Shown: piece after piece, positions 1 through 6,943 of the stretch | Position numbering within the stretch: position 1 is the stretch's first letter | Layout: the number at the start of each line of letters is the position of its first letter | Assembly (NCBI GenBank): GCA_964633465.1 | Contig: CAZWGB010000046.1 | Span: 1 to 10,228 of the forward strand | Length of the DNA stretch: 10,228 nucleotides | Direction: 5' to 3' | From: DTSX01 sp964633465 | Lineage (GTDB): Bacteria > Pseudomonadota > Gammaproteobacteria > Steroidobacterales > UBA11654 | Program-made: the position numbers and the translations under genes | Notes under the pieces: generated by a model | Told to the model about the DNA's origin: nothing | Database searches by the model: none | Seen by the model: the letters and a program-made list of their open reading frames with translations, nothing else

Positions 1-337
1 ACAGTCGGAAATATTCAATCTTACCTACAGGTATCGAAGAAACATGCTCAAACAATTGGATGCATCTTTCTCTTGGCCCGTTCGAGATCACTGGAATGTC
101 GTTGGTCGATATAATTACTCCATTCTTGATAGAAAGGTTTTGGAACAATTTGTTGGTTTAGAGTATGAATCATGTTGCTGGGGCATTAGGGTCATTTCCA
201 GAAAACATCTTGCTTATAGAAATGGTGACACAGACACATCTTTCTCGATAGAATTTGTCTTCAAAGGACTCAGCGATTTAGGAGATCCGGTTGAAAGTCT
301 ATTGGACCGAGGCATATTAGGCTATGATTTGGAATAA
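1..337 (+). CDS. lptD: LPS-assembly protein LptD, C-terminal fragment (5' end outside window)
   Basis: The frame is open from base 2, so 111 C-terminal residues are visible and the gene begins upstream of the window. LptD is the outer-membrane beta-barrel that, with the lipoprotein LptE, inserts lipopolysaccharide into the outer leaflet. The fragment has the family's C-terminal pattern: NLTYRYRRN, then alternating aromatic barrel strands (SFSWPV, VVGRYNYS), then GLEYESCCW. The adjacent cysteine pair encoded at 173-178 corresponds to the two C-terminal cysteines that form the inter-domain disulfides in E. coli LptD, so oxidative maturation is probably conserved. It is followed after 3 nt by surA, whose product assists LptD folding. 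The internal ATG at 44 is not the start. Identification is firm even though only the barrel end is present. Confidence 0.95.
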   Translation, partial: QSEIFNLTYRYRRNMLKQLDASFSWPVRDHWNVVGRYNYSILDRKVLEQFVGLEYESCCWGIRVISRKHLAYRNGDTDTSFSIEFVFKGLSDLGDPVESLLDRGILGYDLE

Positions 338-340
338 ATT

Positions 341-1663
341 ATGCTAAAACACTCATTAAAGTTCATCTCAATGGTTGCCGCATTGGCAATCCTATGGCAC
401 ACCAATGGATATAGTCAAACTAGAGATTTGGGAGGGACCGGCAAACTCTTAGATGGTATTGCCGCAATTGTAAACGATGGCGTTGTCCTTAGAAGTGAGG
501 TTAATCTACAACTGGAGGCCGTCATTGCTAATCTTGAAAATCAACAAGAACAACTTCCACCGAGAAATGTAATTGAGTCCCAAGTTCTCGAACGCCTTAT
601 CATGCAACGAATCCAATTGCAACGAGCTGAGAGACTGGGTATCCGCATCCCTGATGAAGTACTGAATTCAGCGATTACAAACGTGGCAGAGAAAAACAAT
701 GTATCGTTTGCTGAGTTTCCCCAAGTCTTAGCGGAAGAAGGCATAGGTTATGAGGTCTACCGTCAGGAACTGAGAGAACAACTGACCATTGATCAACTTC
801 GTCAACGAGATGTAGCTTCAAGAATTCTTGTTTCACCAAGTGAATTGGAAAGTTTCTTAATTTTGCAAAAAGATCGAGATGCTCTCAACTTTGATTATGA
901 CTTATCACATATACTCGTAACAGTCTCTTCCTCAGCATCAGTAAAACAAATAGAGAATGCGGAAAATTTAGTCACTGATATTTATCAACGAGTTGTCAAC
1001 GGGGAAAATTTCGCAGCTCTTGCAATTGAATTCTCTCAGGGCCAACAAAATCTTAACGGAGGTAGACTAGGTTGGCTGAAAGGTGAACAGTTGCCAACAA
1101 TTTTTATTCAAGCTGCCACACAATTGGAAAAAGATGAAGTCAGTCAACCATTCAGGAGCTCGAGTGGTTTTCACTTAATTTTATTGCATGATTTCAAAGG
1201 CATGCAACCAATATTACAAGACCAGATTCGCCTCAGACATATCCTTATCAAGACCAATGAAATTTTGGATGATGACGCTGCAAAAGAAAAATTAAAAACT
1301 ATTCGAGATCAAATTATCAATGATGGTGATTTTGGCGCTATTGCTGCTGCAGTTTCTGAAGATGCAGGTTCCGCACAAGAAGGAGGAGATATGGGATGGA
1401 CGGGTTCTGGATTTTTTGTTCCGGAATTTGAAGAGATTGCTCTCGCTATGGACAATGATGAAATCAGTGAACCATTTAAATCAAGATATGGTTGGCATAT
1501 TATCCAGTTTTTAGGCAAACGGGTCTTTGACAACACCAATGAGATTCAAAAAAGACAAGCTATTGCTGCTATTCGAAATTCAAAACTCTCTGATGAGATT
1601 GAGTTGTGGGCCCGTCAATTAAGGGATGAAGCATTTGTAGAATACATCTCTTACTACGATTAG
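341..1663 (+). CDS. surA: Periplasmic chaperone / peptidyl-prolyl isomerase SurA
   Basis: The 440-residue product (E. coli SurA 428) escorts unfolded outer-membrane proteins across the periplasm to the BAM complex. A Sec signal peptide is visible at residues 1-25 (K3/K7, then a hydrophobic stretch, likely cleavage after GYS). The N-terminal chaperone domain begins with LLDGIAAIVNDGVVLRSEV. Two parvulin-type PPIase domains follow, at about 184-286 (core GGRLGWLKGEQLP, SSSGFHLI) and 296-395 (RHILIK, GGDMGWTGSGFFVPEF, YGWHII). A C-terminal helix that packs on the chaperone domain ends the protein. The ATG lies 3 nt after the lptD stop with a weak GGA ribosome site at 331-333, so translation is probably coupled to lptD. 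No domain is missing. Confidence 0.96.
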   Translation: MLKHSLKFISMVAALAILWHTNGYSQTRDLGGTGKLLDGIAAIVNDGVVLRSEVNLQLEAVIANLENQQEQLPPRNVIESQVLERLIMQRIQLQRAERLGIRIPDEVLNSAITNVAEKNNVSFAEFPQVLAEEGIGYEVYRQELREQLTIDQLRQRDVASRILVSPSELESFLILQKDRDALNFDYDLSHILVTVSSSASVKQIENAENLVTDIYQRVVNGENFAALAIEFSQGQQNLNGGRLGWLKGEQLPTIFIQAATQLEKDEVSQPFRSSSGFHLILLHDFKGMQPILQDQIRLRHILIKTNEILDDDAAKEKLKTIRDQIINDGDFGAIAAAVSEDAGSAQEGGDMGWTGSGFFVPEFEEIALAMDNDEISEPFKSRYGWHIIQFLGKRVFDNTNEIQKRQAIAAIRNSKLSDEIELWARQLRDEAFVEYISYYD

Positions 1664-1676
1664 TGCACACACATTT

Positions 1677-2687
1677 TTGATTGATACAGAGAAAATCATT
1701 CCTTTTGTGGTAACTTCCGGTGAACCTGCAGGCATAGGCCCTGATATTGTTCTATCTCTGGCAAAACGTGCAGACCACAAAAGCTTTGTGGTATTTGCAA
1801 ACATCAACGTCTTGATGAAAAGAGCTGAGATGATGGGGTTAGATGTAAACTTTGTTCGCTATGAGTCTAATTTAGAACTGTCACAGGTTGCAGATAATTC
1901 CTTAATAATTAAAGATTTCAATGTTGCAGAAGAAGTAGTACCTGGTTTTTTGAATCAGAAAAATAGTGGCTATGTGGTCAACATGATTGAAGAAGCAACC
2001 ATGGGTTGTTTATCTGGTCAATTCAAGGGTCTAATCACCGCCCCAGTAAATAAAAACATCATCAACCAATCTGGTAATGAGTTTTTGGGCCACACTGAAC
2101 AAATTTCAAGTATCTGCCAAAGCACAAGACCAATCATGACGTTTATATCAAATTCCATGCGACTGGCTTTGGCTACCGCACACAAGCCTTTGTTAAGAAT
2201 ATCAGGATTAATCACCGCTGATCTTCTAATCGGCCTATGCAAAACAATTACCGAGGATATGGCTAAATTTTTTGGAATAGAAGCTGCAAAAATAGGGGTA
2301 TTGGGTTTAAACCCACATGCAGGAGAAAATGGTTTATTGGGAAATGAAGAAACAGAAACTATTTTGCCTGCAATCCAGAAAATGCAATCAAAAGGCATTA
2401 ACGCTATAGGCCCATTGGCAGCTGATACAGCATTTTTACAAATTAAAAGTCTGCAATTGGATATCGTGCTGGCTATGTATCATGATCAAGGCTTACCTTT
2501 GTTTAAATACTGCAACCCTCAACAATCAGCCAATGTTACCTTGGGTATTCCTATTATTAGAACTTCAGTAGATCATGGCGTTGCTTTGGATAAAGCTGGA
2601 ACCGGAGAAGCGGTGGTTGATAGTTTGCATTATGCGATTTCCGTAGCTGAAAACATGCACAAGCATCAAAACAGTGCAAATCAATAA
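1677..2687 (+). CDS. pdxA: 4-hydroxythreonine-4-phosphate dehydrogenase PdxA (TTG start)
   Basis: The 336-residue protein (E. coli 329) is the cytoplasmic NAD(P)-dependent enzyme that oxidises 4-phosphohydroxy-threonine in the DXP-dependent pyridoxal phosphate pathway. The N-terminal signature TSGEPAGIGPD is at residues 13-23. The three divalent-metal histidines match H166/H211/H266 of E. coli: H169 in ATAHKPL, H214 in NPHAGENG and H269 in YHDQGLP. GHTE and RTSVDHG are also present. The start is TTG at 1677, chosen because it leaves about 13 residues before GEPAGIG, close to the E. coli enzyme; no ATG is available and the frame closes a short way upstream. I see no Shine-Dalgarno sequence, so reinitiation from surA (stop 13 nt upstream) is plausible. 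The 3' end overlaps rsmA by 14 nt. Confidence 0.95.
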   Translation: MIDTEKIIPFVVTSGEPAGIGPDIVLSLAKRADHKSFVVFANINVLMKRAEMMGLDVNFVRYESNLELSQVADNSLIIKDFNVAEEVVPGFLNQKNSGYVVNMIEEATMGCLSGQFKGLITAPVNKNIINQSGNEFLGHTEQISSICQSTRPIMTFISNSMRLALATAHKPLLRISGLITADLLIGLCKTITEDMAKFFGIEAAKIGVLGLNPHAGENGLLGNEETETILPAIQKMQSKGINAIGPLAADTAFLQIKSLQLDIVLAMYHDQGLPLFKYCNPQQSANVTLGIPIIRTSVDHGVALDKAGTGEAVVDSLHYAISVAENMHKHQNSANQ

Positions 2688-3450
2688 TAAAATTCGCAAA
2701 AGATTCGGTCAGAATTTTCTGGTTGATGAAAATATAATTAAAAAAATTCTCATTTCCATTGATCCCCAACAAACAGACCGTTTTGTTGAAATTGGTCCTG
2801 GTATGGGAGCATTAACGTTTCCCATGCTTAGTCACGTTAACTCTCTTGACGTTATCGAAATTGATAGGGATCTTACTGAACATTTGTCTGGCCATAAAAA
2901 AGCATCAAAAGTGAATATTCACTGCATGGATGCTTTGAAATTTGATTTTAAGACCCTTTACAAAAACGGTCGAAAACTAAGACTGATAGGAAACCTGCCT
3001 TACAATATCTCAACCCCTCTGATGTTTCATTTTCTTGACTACTCTAAAATTGTGGATGATTTACACATTATGTTGCAGAAAGAAGTTGCGGATCGAGTAT
3101 GCGGTAAACCCAACACAAAAATATTTGGAAGGCTATCTGTAGCAATTCAAGCACGCTGCCAGATTGAAAAACTATTCGACATAAAACCCAATTCTTTTTA
3201 CCCAAGACCAAAAGTCACCTCAACAATGATACGATTGATTCCCGATCGTAATCTAAACGATGACCTGGCTAATCGGCTGAACTGTGTGCTGCAATTGGCT
3301 TTTTCAAAAAGGCGTAAAAAAATCAGCAATGCACTCAAGACTTTATTTGAATTAAGAGACTTTGAGAAACTGAACATCGATCCTTTAAAAAGACCCGAGA
3401 ATCTCACCGTGGATGATTACATCAATTTGTCCAAGAGCATTACCGATTAA
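2674..3450 (+). CDS. rsmA: 16S rRNA dimethyladenosine transferase RsmA/KsgA (GTG start)
   Basis: The 258-residue SAM-dependent methyltransferase dimethylates the two adjacent adenines in the 3' terminal hairpin of 16S rRNA (A1518/A1519 in E. coli) late in 30S assembly. KRFGQNFL is at residues 9-16, the SAM-binding motif EIGPGMGALT at 39-48, the acidic motif IEIDRDL at 61-67, the catalytic NLPY at 107-110 followed by NISTPLMFH, and the C-terminal SKRRKKISNAL helix at 211-221. The start is GTG at 2674, inside the pdxA 3' end. It gives the usual short N-terminal tail before RFGQNF, and an in-frame stop at 2644 excludes a much longer form. The 14-nt overlap suggests translational coupling to pdxA. 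Loss of this gene classically confers kasugamycin resistance. Confidence 0.96.
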   Translation: MQINNKIRKRFGQNFLVDENIIKKILISIDPQQTDRFVEIGPGMGALTFPMLSHVNSLDVIEIDRDLTEHLSGHKKASKVNIHCMDALKFDFKTLYKNGRKLRLIGNLPYNISTPLMFHFLDYSKIVDDLHIMLQKEVADRVCGKPNTKIFGRLSVAIQARCQIEKLFDIKPNSFYPRPKVTSTMIRLIPDRNLNDDLANRLNCVLQLAFSKRRKKISNALKTLFELRDFEKLNIDPLKRPENLTVDDYINLSKSITD

Positions 3451-3451
3451 C

Positions 3452-4324
3452 ATGGCAATTTTCGCGATAGGAGATATTCAAGGTTGTTTTTCAGAGTTCA
3501 GGGCTTTACTTGAGAAGCTCGATTTCCAGCCAAATTCTGACCAATTATGGCTAACCGGTGATCTTGTTAATAGAGGCCCTCAGTCTCTTGAAGTGTTGAA
3601 ATATCTGCGTAATTTAGGCTCGTCTGTTGTTTCTGTGCTTGGAAATCACGATCTCCACTTAATTGCTCAAGTGATGAATAAAAACAATCCTAGATCTGTA
3701 GAGAAGGACTTACGACCCATTTTAGAATCAAAGGATAAAGTTGACCTCATAGAGTGGTTAAGACACCTACCTTTGTTGTTCTTTGATGACAATCATCAAA
3801 CCGTATTGGTTCACGCAGGACTACATCCCGATTGGAATCTACTTGAATCTCAGCAATATGCCTGTGAAGTTGAAGAACTTTTGCAGGGGAACAGTGCTCA
3901 ACAATTTCTGAAAGTGATGTATGGAGATATGCCCAACAAATGGAATAAAAACTTGATTGGTTATGACCGATATCGAATTATTATTAACTGCTTAACTCGT
4001 CTCAGATACGTAGGTTCTAATATTGAATTGAACTTTGTTGAAAAAAATCATCCTGGAGAGATCAAGAATTCGACATTAATTCCATGGTTTAAAATAAAAA
4101 ATCGAATAAATCATGAATACCGAATCATTTTTGGTCATTGGTCAAATCTAAAGTTTTACTCAGGCAACAATATTATCTGTCTCGATGGTGGTTGTGTCTT
4201 TGGAGGAGCGCTTATTGCCATTGATATTGATCAACCGTCAACGCCCATAGCCGTTGGCGCTTCTACCAACTATTGCTCTATATCGAAATTGGAGCAGAAA
4301 TATGTGGGTGAGACTGGTAATTGA
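3452..4324 (+). CDS. apaH: Symmetrical diadenosine tetraphosphatase ApaH
   Basis: The 290-residue product (E. coli 280) is a PPP-family metallophosphatase that hydrolyses Ap4A to two ADP and limits this stress alarmone. The metal-site motifs are visible: GDIQG at residues 7-11, GDLVNRGP at 36-43, GNHD at 64-67, VHAGLHPDW at 120-128 and GHW at 228-230. The first motif has Gln where E. coli has His (GDVHG), a variant I recall as common in other ApaH proteins. The ATG at 3452 is preferred over an in-frame ATG at 3413, because MAIFAIGDIQG matches the family start and 3413 lies inside rsmA. It starts 1 nt after the rsmA stop. The last 15 codons are antisense to the end of thyA. apaG, normally between rsmA and apaH, is missing. 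Confidence 0.95.
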   Translation: MAIFAIGDIQGCFSEFRALLEKLDFQPNSDQLWLTGDLVNRGPQSLEVLKYLRNLGSSVVSVLGNHDLHLIAQVMNKNNPRSVEKDLRPILESKDKVDLIEWLRHLPLLFFDDNHQTVLVHAGLHPDWNLLESQQYACEVEELLQGNSAQQFLKVMYGDMPNKWNKNLIGYDRYRIIINCLTRLRYVGSNIELNFVEKNHPGEIKNSTLIPWFKIKNRINHEYRIIFGHWSNLKFYSGNNIICLDGGCVFGGALIAIDIDQPSTPIAVGASTNYCSISKLEQKYVGETGN

Positions 4325-5111
4325 TCAACTCAAAATCTTCAAAACGATAATCAAAAATTGAGTTAGGCTTGGTTTTTATTTTTAATTTAGGCAGTGGATA
4401 TGGCTTTCTTGAGAGTTGTTGTTGTGCCTGTTCAAGATGATTTAAGTACAAATGAACATCACCGCCAGTCCAAATAAATTCCCCAATTTTCAGGTCACAT
4501 TGTTGGGCTATCATGCTTGTGAGCAAACTGTAGGAAGCGATATTGAATCCCAAACCTACAAAAGTATCGCAACTTCTTTGGTAGAGTTGGCAGGATAATT
4601 TACCTCCCGAGACGAAGAATTGAAAAAGAGCATGGCAGGGGGCCAAGGCCATTTTTTTGTTGGCTACATTTTCTTGAGGGGAAATGGTTTCATCAGGAAG
4701 ATCGGCAACATTCCAAGCACTGACTATGATCCGTCTAGAATCTGGATTGTGCTTGATTTGATCAATAACTTTATCAATCTGGTCAATTTGTTCGCCATTG
4801 GTTGTTGGCCAGGAACGCCACTGATAACCATATATCGGTCCCAAATCACCGATTTCTGTTTCCCATTCATCCCAAATATGAACTCCTTCATTCTTTAGGT
4901 CGTTGTTGTTGGTAGATCCATTTAAGAACCACAACAATTCATGGACTACCCCTTTAAAGAATATTTTTTTTGTGGTTAAAATGGGAAAACCCTGACTCAG
5001 ATCAAATCTCATTTGATGGCCAAAAAAACTTCGTGTTCCAGTGCCAGTTCTGTCTTCTTTTACTTCTCCATTGTCAAGAATATTCTGCAGTAAATCTAAG
5101 TATTGTTGCAA
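4278..5111 (-). CDS. thyA: Thymidylate synthase ThyA (TTG start)
   Basis: The 277-residue enzyme makes dTMP from dUMP, using methylenetetrahydrofolate as carbon donor and reductant. The catalytic Cys is C159 in MALAPCHALF. Phosphate-binding arginines lie in EDRTGTGT (R21), DSRRIIVSAW (R126/R127) and YQRSCD (R179), and the FNIASY and HLYLNH motifs follow. The C-terminus HPHISAPISI resembles the E. coli end HPGIKAPVAI, so the 3' end is correctly placed although it overlaps apaH. Compared with E. coli (264 aa) there is an insert of about 13 residues before the catalytic loop (about 138-152, LPDETISPQENV), which occurs in other bacterial ThyA proteins. The start is TTG: MQQYLDLLQNIL matches the family N-terminus, and a GGAG site lies 8 nt upstream. 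It is downstream of lgt by 55 nt. Confidence 0.96.
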   Translation of the reverse strand: MQQYLDLLQNILDNGEVKEDRTGTGTRSFFGHQMRFDLSQGFPILTTKKIFFKGVVHELLWFLNGSTNNNDLKNEGVHIWDEWETEIGDLGPIYGYQWRSWPTTNGEQIDQIDKVIDQIKHNPDSRRIIVSAWNVADLPDETISPQENVANKKMALAPCHALFQFFVSGGKLSCQLYQRSCDTFVGLGFNIASYSLLTSMIAQQCDLKIGEFIWTGGDVHLYLNHLEQAQQQLSRKPYPLPKLKIKTKPNSIFDYRFEDFELINYQSHPHISAPISI

Positions 5112-5119
5112 TTAAATAT

Positions 5120-5123
5120 CTCC
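5120..5123 (-). promoter_or_regulatory. Ribosome binding site of thyA
   Basis: GGAG on the minus strand lies 8 nt before the TTG codon at 5111. It decides the start, since no ATG or GTG occurs at the family N-terminus, and it makes the TTG start credible. Confidence 0.7.
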
Positions 5124-5149
5124 AGGAAAAATTCTTTACACTAATTTTA

Positions 5150-5177
5150 ATTATACTTTTTTGCGTCTAAAGGTCAG
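5150..5177 (-). promoter_or_regulatory. Candidate sigma-70 promoter for thyA, overlapping the lgt 3' end
   Basis: On the minus strand there is a perfect TATAAT at 5155-5150. A CTGACC hexamer (4 of 6 to TTGACA) lies 16 nt upstream at 5177-5172, within the last codons and stop of lgt. Transcription would begin near 5143, giving a leader of about 30 nt before the TTG start. This would let thyA be expressed independently of lgt. The spacer is slightly short and the call rests on consensus matching only. Confidence 0.45.
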
Positions 5178-5952
5178 CCCTTTTCGCTCTGTAAAATATC
5201 CAACATCCGATCAATAACATTGGCAAGGAAAGCGCCTGTCCTAGGGTTAACCAATTCCAAGCAAGATAACCGATTTGAGCATCAGGCAATCTGAAAAACT
5301 CTATGCCTATTCTGAATATCCCATAGAAGATTAAAAAAACAGCTGAACTATAGCCGATTGCTCTTTGCTTAGTGGTAAAAAGCCAGAGAATTACAAACAA
5401 CAATAATCCTTCAAAAAAGGCTTCGTAAAGCTGCGTAGGATGACGCACGACTCCTTGAAACAAGAAACCTAAGAAAAAGTCTGTTGGCTTCCCCCACAAT
5501 TCGCCATTGACAAAATTTCCAATTCTTCCCAATCCCAAGCCTATTGGAACTAATGGTGCAATAAAATCGATAATGGTGATGAATTGTTGCTGAATTTTTC
5601 TGGCAAAGAGTAACATAGCCAACAACACGCCAATTAAACCGCCATGAAATGACATGCCGCCATTCCACAATTGAGGCAAACTTAAGGTCCAGCCAAGTGG
5701 ATCACTGAGCAGGGTAGAAAAATCATAAAAGATCATGTAGCCAAGTCTACCGCCAGCAATAACGCCGATTGCAGCATAAAAAATTAAATCATCTATTTGT
5801 TTTTGATTTATTGGTGAACCCAGCTTTTTAACCCTGCTTTTAGCTAAAAAGTAAGCAGCTACGAACCCCATCAAATACATCAAGCCATACCAAGCGACTG
5901 CCAAAGAACCAATTCTTATGGCTATTGGATCAATCTCTGGGTAAATAAACAT
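5167..5952 (-). CDS. lgt: Phosphatidylglycerol--prolipoprotein diacylglyceryl transferase Lgt
   Basis: The 261-residue inner-membrane enzyme transfers diacylglyceryl from phosphatidylglycerol to the lipobox cysteine of prolipoproteins, the first step of lipoprotein maturation. Several hydrophobic segments are visible (about 14-37, 56-78, 104-117, 127-141, 178-192, 203-220 and 236-255), in line with the seven-helix fold. Hallmarks are WYGLMYL near the N-terminus, HGG at 103-105, the Lgt signature GRIGNFVNGELWG at 142-154 including R143 and N146, RHPTQLYEA at 170-178, and EFFRLPDAQIGYLA at 218-231. The ATG is 18 nt after the SDR stop with no clear Shine-Dalgarno, so it is probably cotranscribed and translationally coupled. 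Pairing with thyA downstream is a conserved gammaproteobacterial arrangement. Confidence 0.96.
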   Translation of the reverse strand: MFIYPEIDPIAIRIGSLAVAWYGLMYLMGFVAAYFLAKSRVKKLGSPINQKQIDDLIFYAAIGVIAGGRLGYMIFYDFSTLLSDPLGWTLSLPQLWNGGMSFHGGLIGVLLAMLLFARKIQQQFITIIDFIAPLVPIGLGLGRIGNFVNGELWGKPTDFFLGFLFQGVVRHPTQLYEAFFEGLLLFVILWLFTTKQRAIGYSSAVFLIFYGIFRIGIEFFRLPDAQIGYLAWNWLTLGQALSLPMLLIGCWIFYRAKRADL

Positions 5953-5970
5953 ACAAAAATTACAGGATGG

Positions 5971-6819
5971 TTACCAAGGCAGTATCATTTCATCAAAATT
6001 GGTCGGCTTACCTCTAGTTTTCTTCATGGTTTCTAAAGAAATACTGTCAATAACTTTGACCAATCCTGCTACACTTTCTTCTGGGCTCACCTTATTGTTG
6101 CCTCTGTATCCGGATTCATCCAACAACTTTGTGTCAACCATTCCAGGTGAAATTAATGCAGCAATAACCCCTTTTGACTTTAAACTTGCATTCAAGGCTA
6201 AAACACCCATATTGAGAGCGGATTTACTCATTCTATAGAAGTAAAAACGTTCGGAATTACCCATGATTGCCATCGATCCCAATCCACTGGTCATTGAAAC
6301 AATCTTCTTCTGATTACTGATGGCCACATTTTCTGCAAATATTTCTGCAACTTTTAAGGGTCCGAATGTGTTGACTGCCATAACTTTTTGAAAAAGTTCA
6401 TAATCAAGCTCACCGAAAGATTGCTTGGTCAAGTTGCCTAAAATCCCAGCATTATTTATCAAGATATCTATGGGTTTATTTTTGTATTTTTGAGCTAAAT
6501 GAGTGATCTCTCCAAGATCAGTAACGTCCATCTCTTCAATAAAAATATTGGAGAAATTCTTGCTCAGTGTTTTTAGATCCTCGGCTTGATTCGGATTTCT
6601 ACATGTAGCAATAACATTCCATCCGTCTTTGGCATAATGTTTAACGAAAGCAAAACCAATGCCTCGATTTGATCCTGTAATCAATACAGTGGGTTTTTCT
6701 GGATCGAAGGATTCAAGACCATTCGACACTCGTGAATCATTTGCATACGTTACTCCCAGAAGAAAGAAAGAGATTGCAATAATTATTGCAACGTATGACC
6801 GAAAATTAGTGTAACTCAT
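5971..6819 (-). CDS. Short-chain dehydrogenase/reductase with N-terminal signal peptide
   Basis: The 282-residue protein is a classical SDR: Rossmann motif TGSNRGIG at 48-55, NNAG at 122-125, and the catalytic tetrad N150, S182 (in GLGSM), Y195 and K199 (YRMSK), then the SPGMVDT loop at 224-230. R74 after the second strand (ATCRNP) hints at NADP(H). The family resembles the C-factor/csgA-like SDRs; the substrate cannot be told. Oddly, the fold is preceded by a Sec-type signal peptide: R7, a hydrophobic stretch at about 9-23, and a likely cleavage after TYA at 26. No lipobox or twin-arginine motif is present. The start is supported by a strong AAAGGAG site 6 nt upstream. Only 18 nt separate it from lgt, so an SDR-lgt(-thyA) operon is likely. 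The SDR assignment is sure; location and role are not. Confidence 0.88.
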   Translation of the reverse strand: MSYTNFRSYVAIIIAISFFLLGVTYANDSRVSNGLESFDPEKPTVLITGSNRGIGFAFVKHYAKDGWNVIATCRNPNQAEDLKTLSKNFSNIFIEEMDVTDLGEITHLAQKYKNKPIDILINNAGILGNLTKQSFGELDYELFQKVMAVNTFGPLKVAEIFAENVAISNQKKIVSMTSGLGSMAIMGNSERFYFYRMSKSALNMGVLALNASLKSKGVIAALISPGMVDTKLLDESGYRGNNKVSPEESVAGLVKVIDSISLETMKKTRGKPTNFDEMILPW

Positions 6820-6825
6820 AATTAG

Positions 6826-6832
6826 CTCCTTT
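6826..6832 (-). promoter_or_regulatory. Strong ribosome binding site of the SDR gene
   Basis: AAAGGAG on the minus strand sits 6 nt before the ATG at 6819. It is the best Shine-Dalgarno in the window and supports the long form of the protein that includes the signal peptide. Confidence 0.75.
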
Positions 6833-6883
6833 GAATTCTTTCTCTATTCTAAATAATCTACTGGGAATAAATACATTACTTTC

Positions 6884-6912
6884 TTGTTCACAAATAGATA
6901 ACGTCATACAAT
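6884..6912 (+). promoter_or_regulatory. Candidate promoter for the small secreted protein gene
   Basis: TTGTTC at 6884-6889 (TTG core only, 3 of 6) and TACAAT at 6907-6912 (5 of 6 to TATAAT) are separated by an ideal 17 nt. Transcription would start near 6919, about 25 nt before the ATG at 6944. It lies in the 124-nt divergent region (6820-6943) between the SDR gene and this gene. I found no convincing promoter for the SDR on the other strand. Confidence 0.45.
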
Positions 6913-6924
6913 TCTATTAGAATT
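6910..6924. repeat. 15-nt palindrome followed by a T-run, upstream of the secreted protein
   Basis: Arms AATTCTA and TAGAATT flank a single T, and T-residues continue to 6930, directly before the ribosome site. The palindrome overlaps the candidate -10 hexamer and start point, which fits an operator. The alternative, an attenuator-like hairpin with a U-run, is weak because the stem has one G-C pair and a loop too small to form without opening base pairs. Confidence 0.4.
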
Positions 6925-6930
6925 TTTTTT

Positions 6931-6934
6931 GGAG
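6931..6934 (+). promoter_or_regulatory. Ribosome binding site deciding the start at 6944
   Basis: GGAG lies 9 nt before the ATG at 6944. An in-frame TTG at 6929 would place this site inside the coding region and has no Shine-Dalgarno of its own, so the ATG is chosen. Confidence 0.6.
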
Positions 6935-6943
6935 AAAGAAGGA

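Noticed and set aside
2018..2398. 126-codon open frame antisense to pdxA
   Set aside because: It lies fully inside a well-conserved gene, has no ribosome site I can defend, and its translation looks like a codon shadow.
3413..3451. Longer apaH starting at the ATG at 3413
   Set aside because: It would add 13 residues unlike any ApaH N-terminus and overlap rsmA by 38 nt; the ATG at 3452 gives the standard MAxxxIGDxxG beginning.
4620..4898. 92-codon plus-strand frame antisense to thyA
   Set aside because: It is a shadow of thyA, with no recognisable domain or start signal.
5411..5668. 85-codon minus-strand frame within lgt
   Set aside because: It is an alternative frame of lgt; the lgt frame carries all the family motifs, and there is no sign of a frameshift.
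6846..6851. TAGAAT (minus strand) as -10 box for the SDR gene
   Set aside because: No acceptable -35 hexamer is found at 16-18 nt spacing, so I did not call a promoter.
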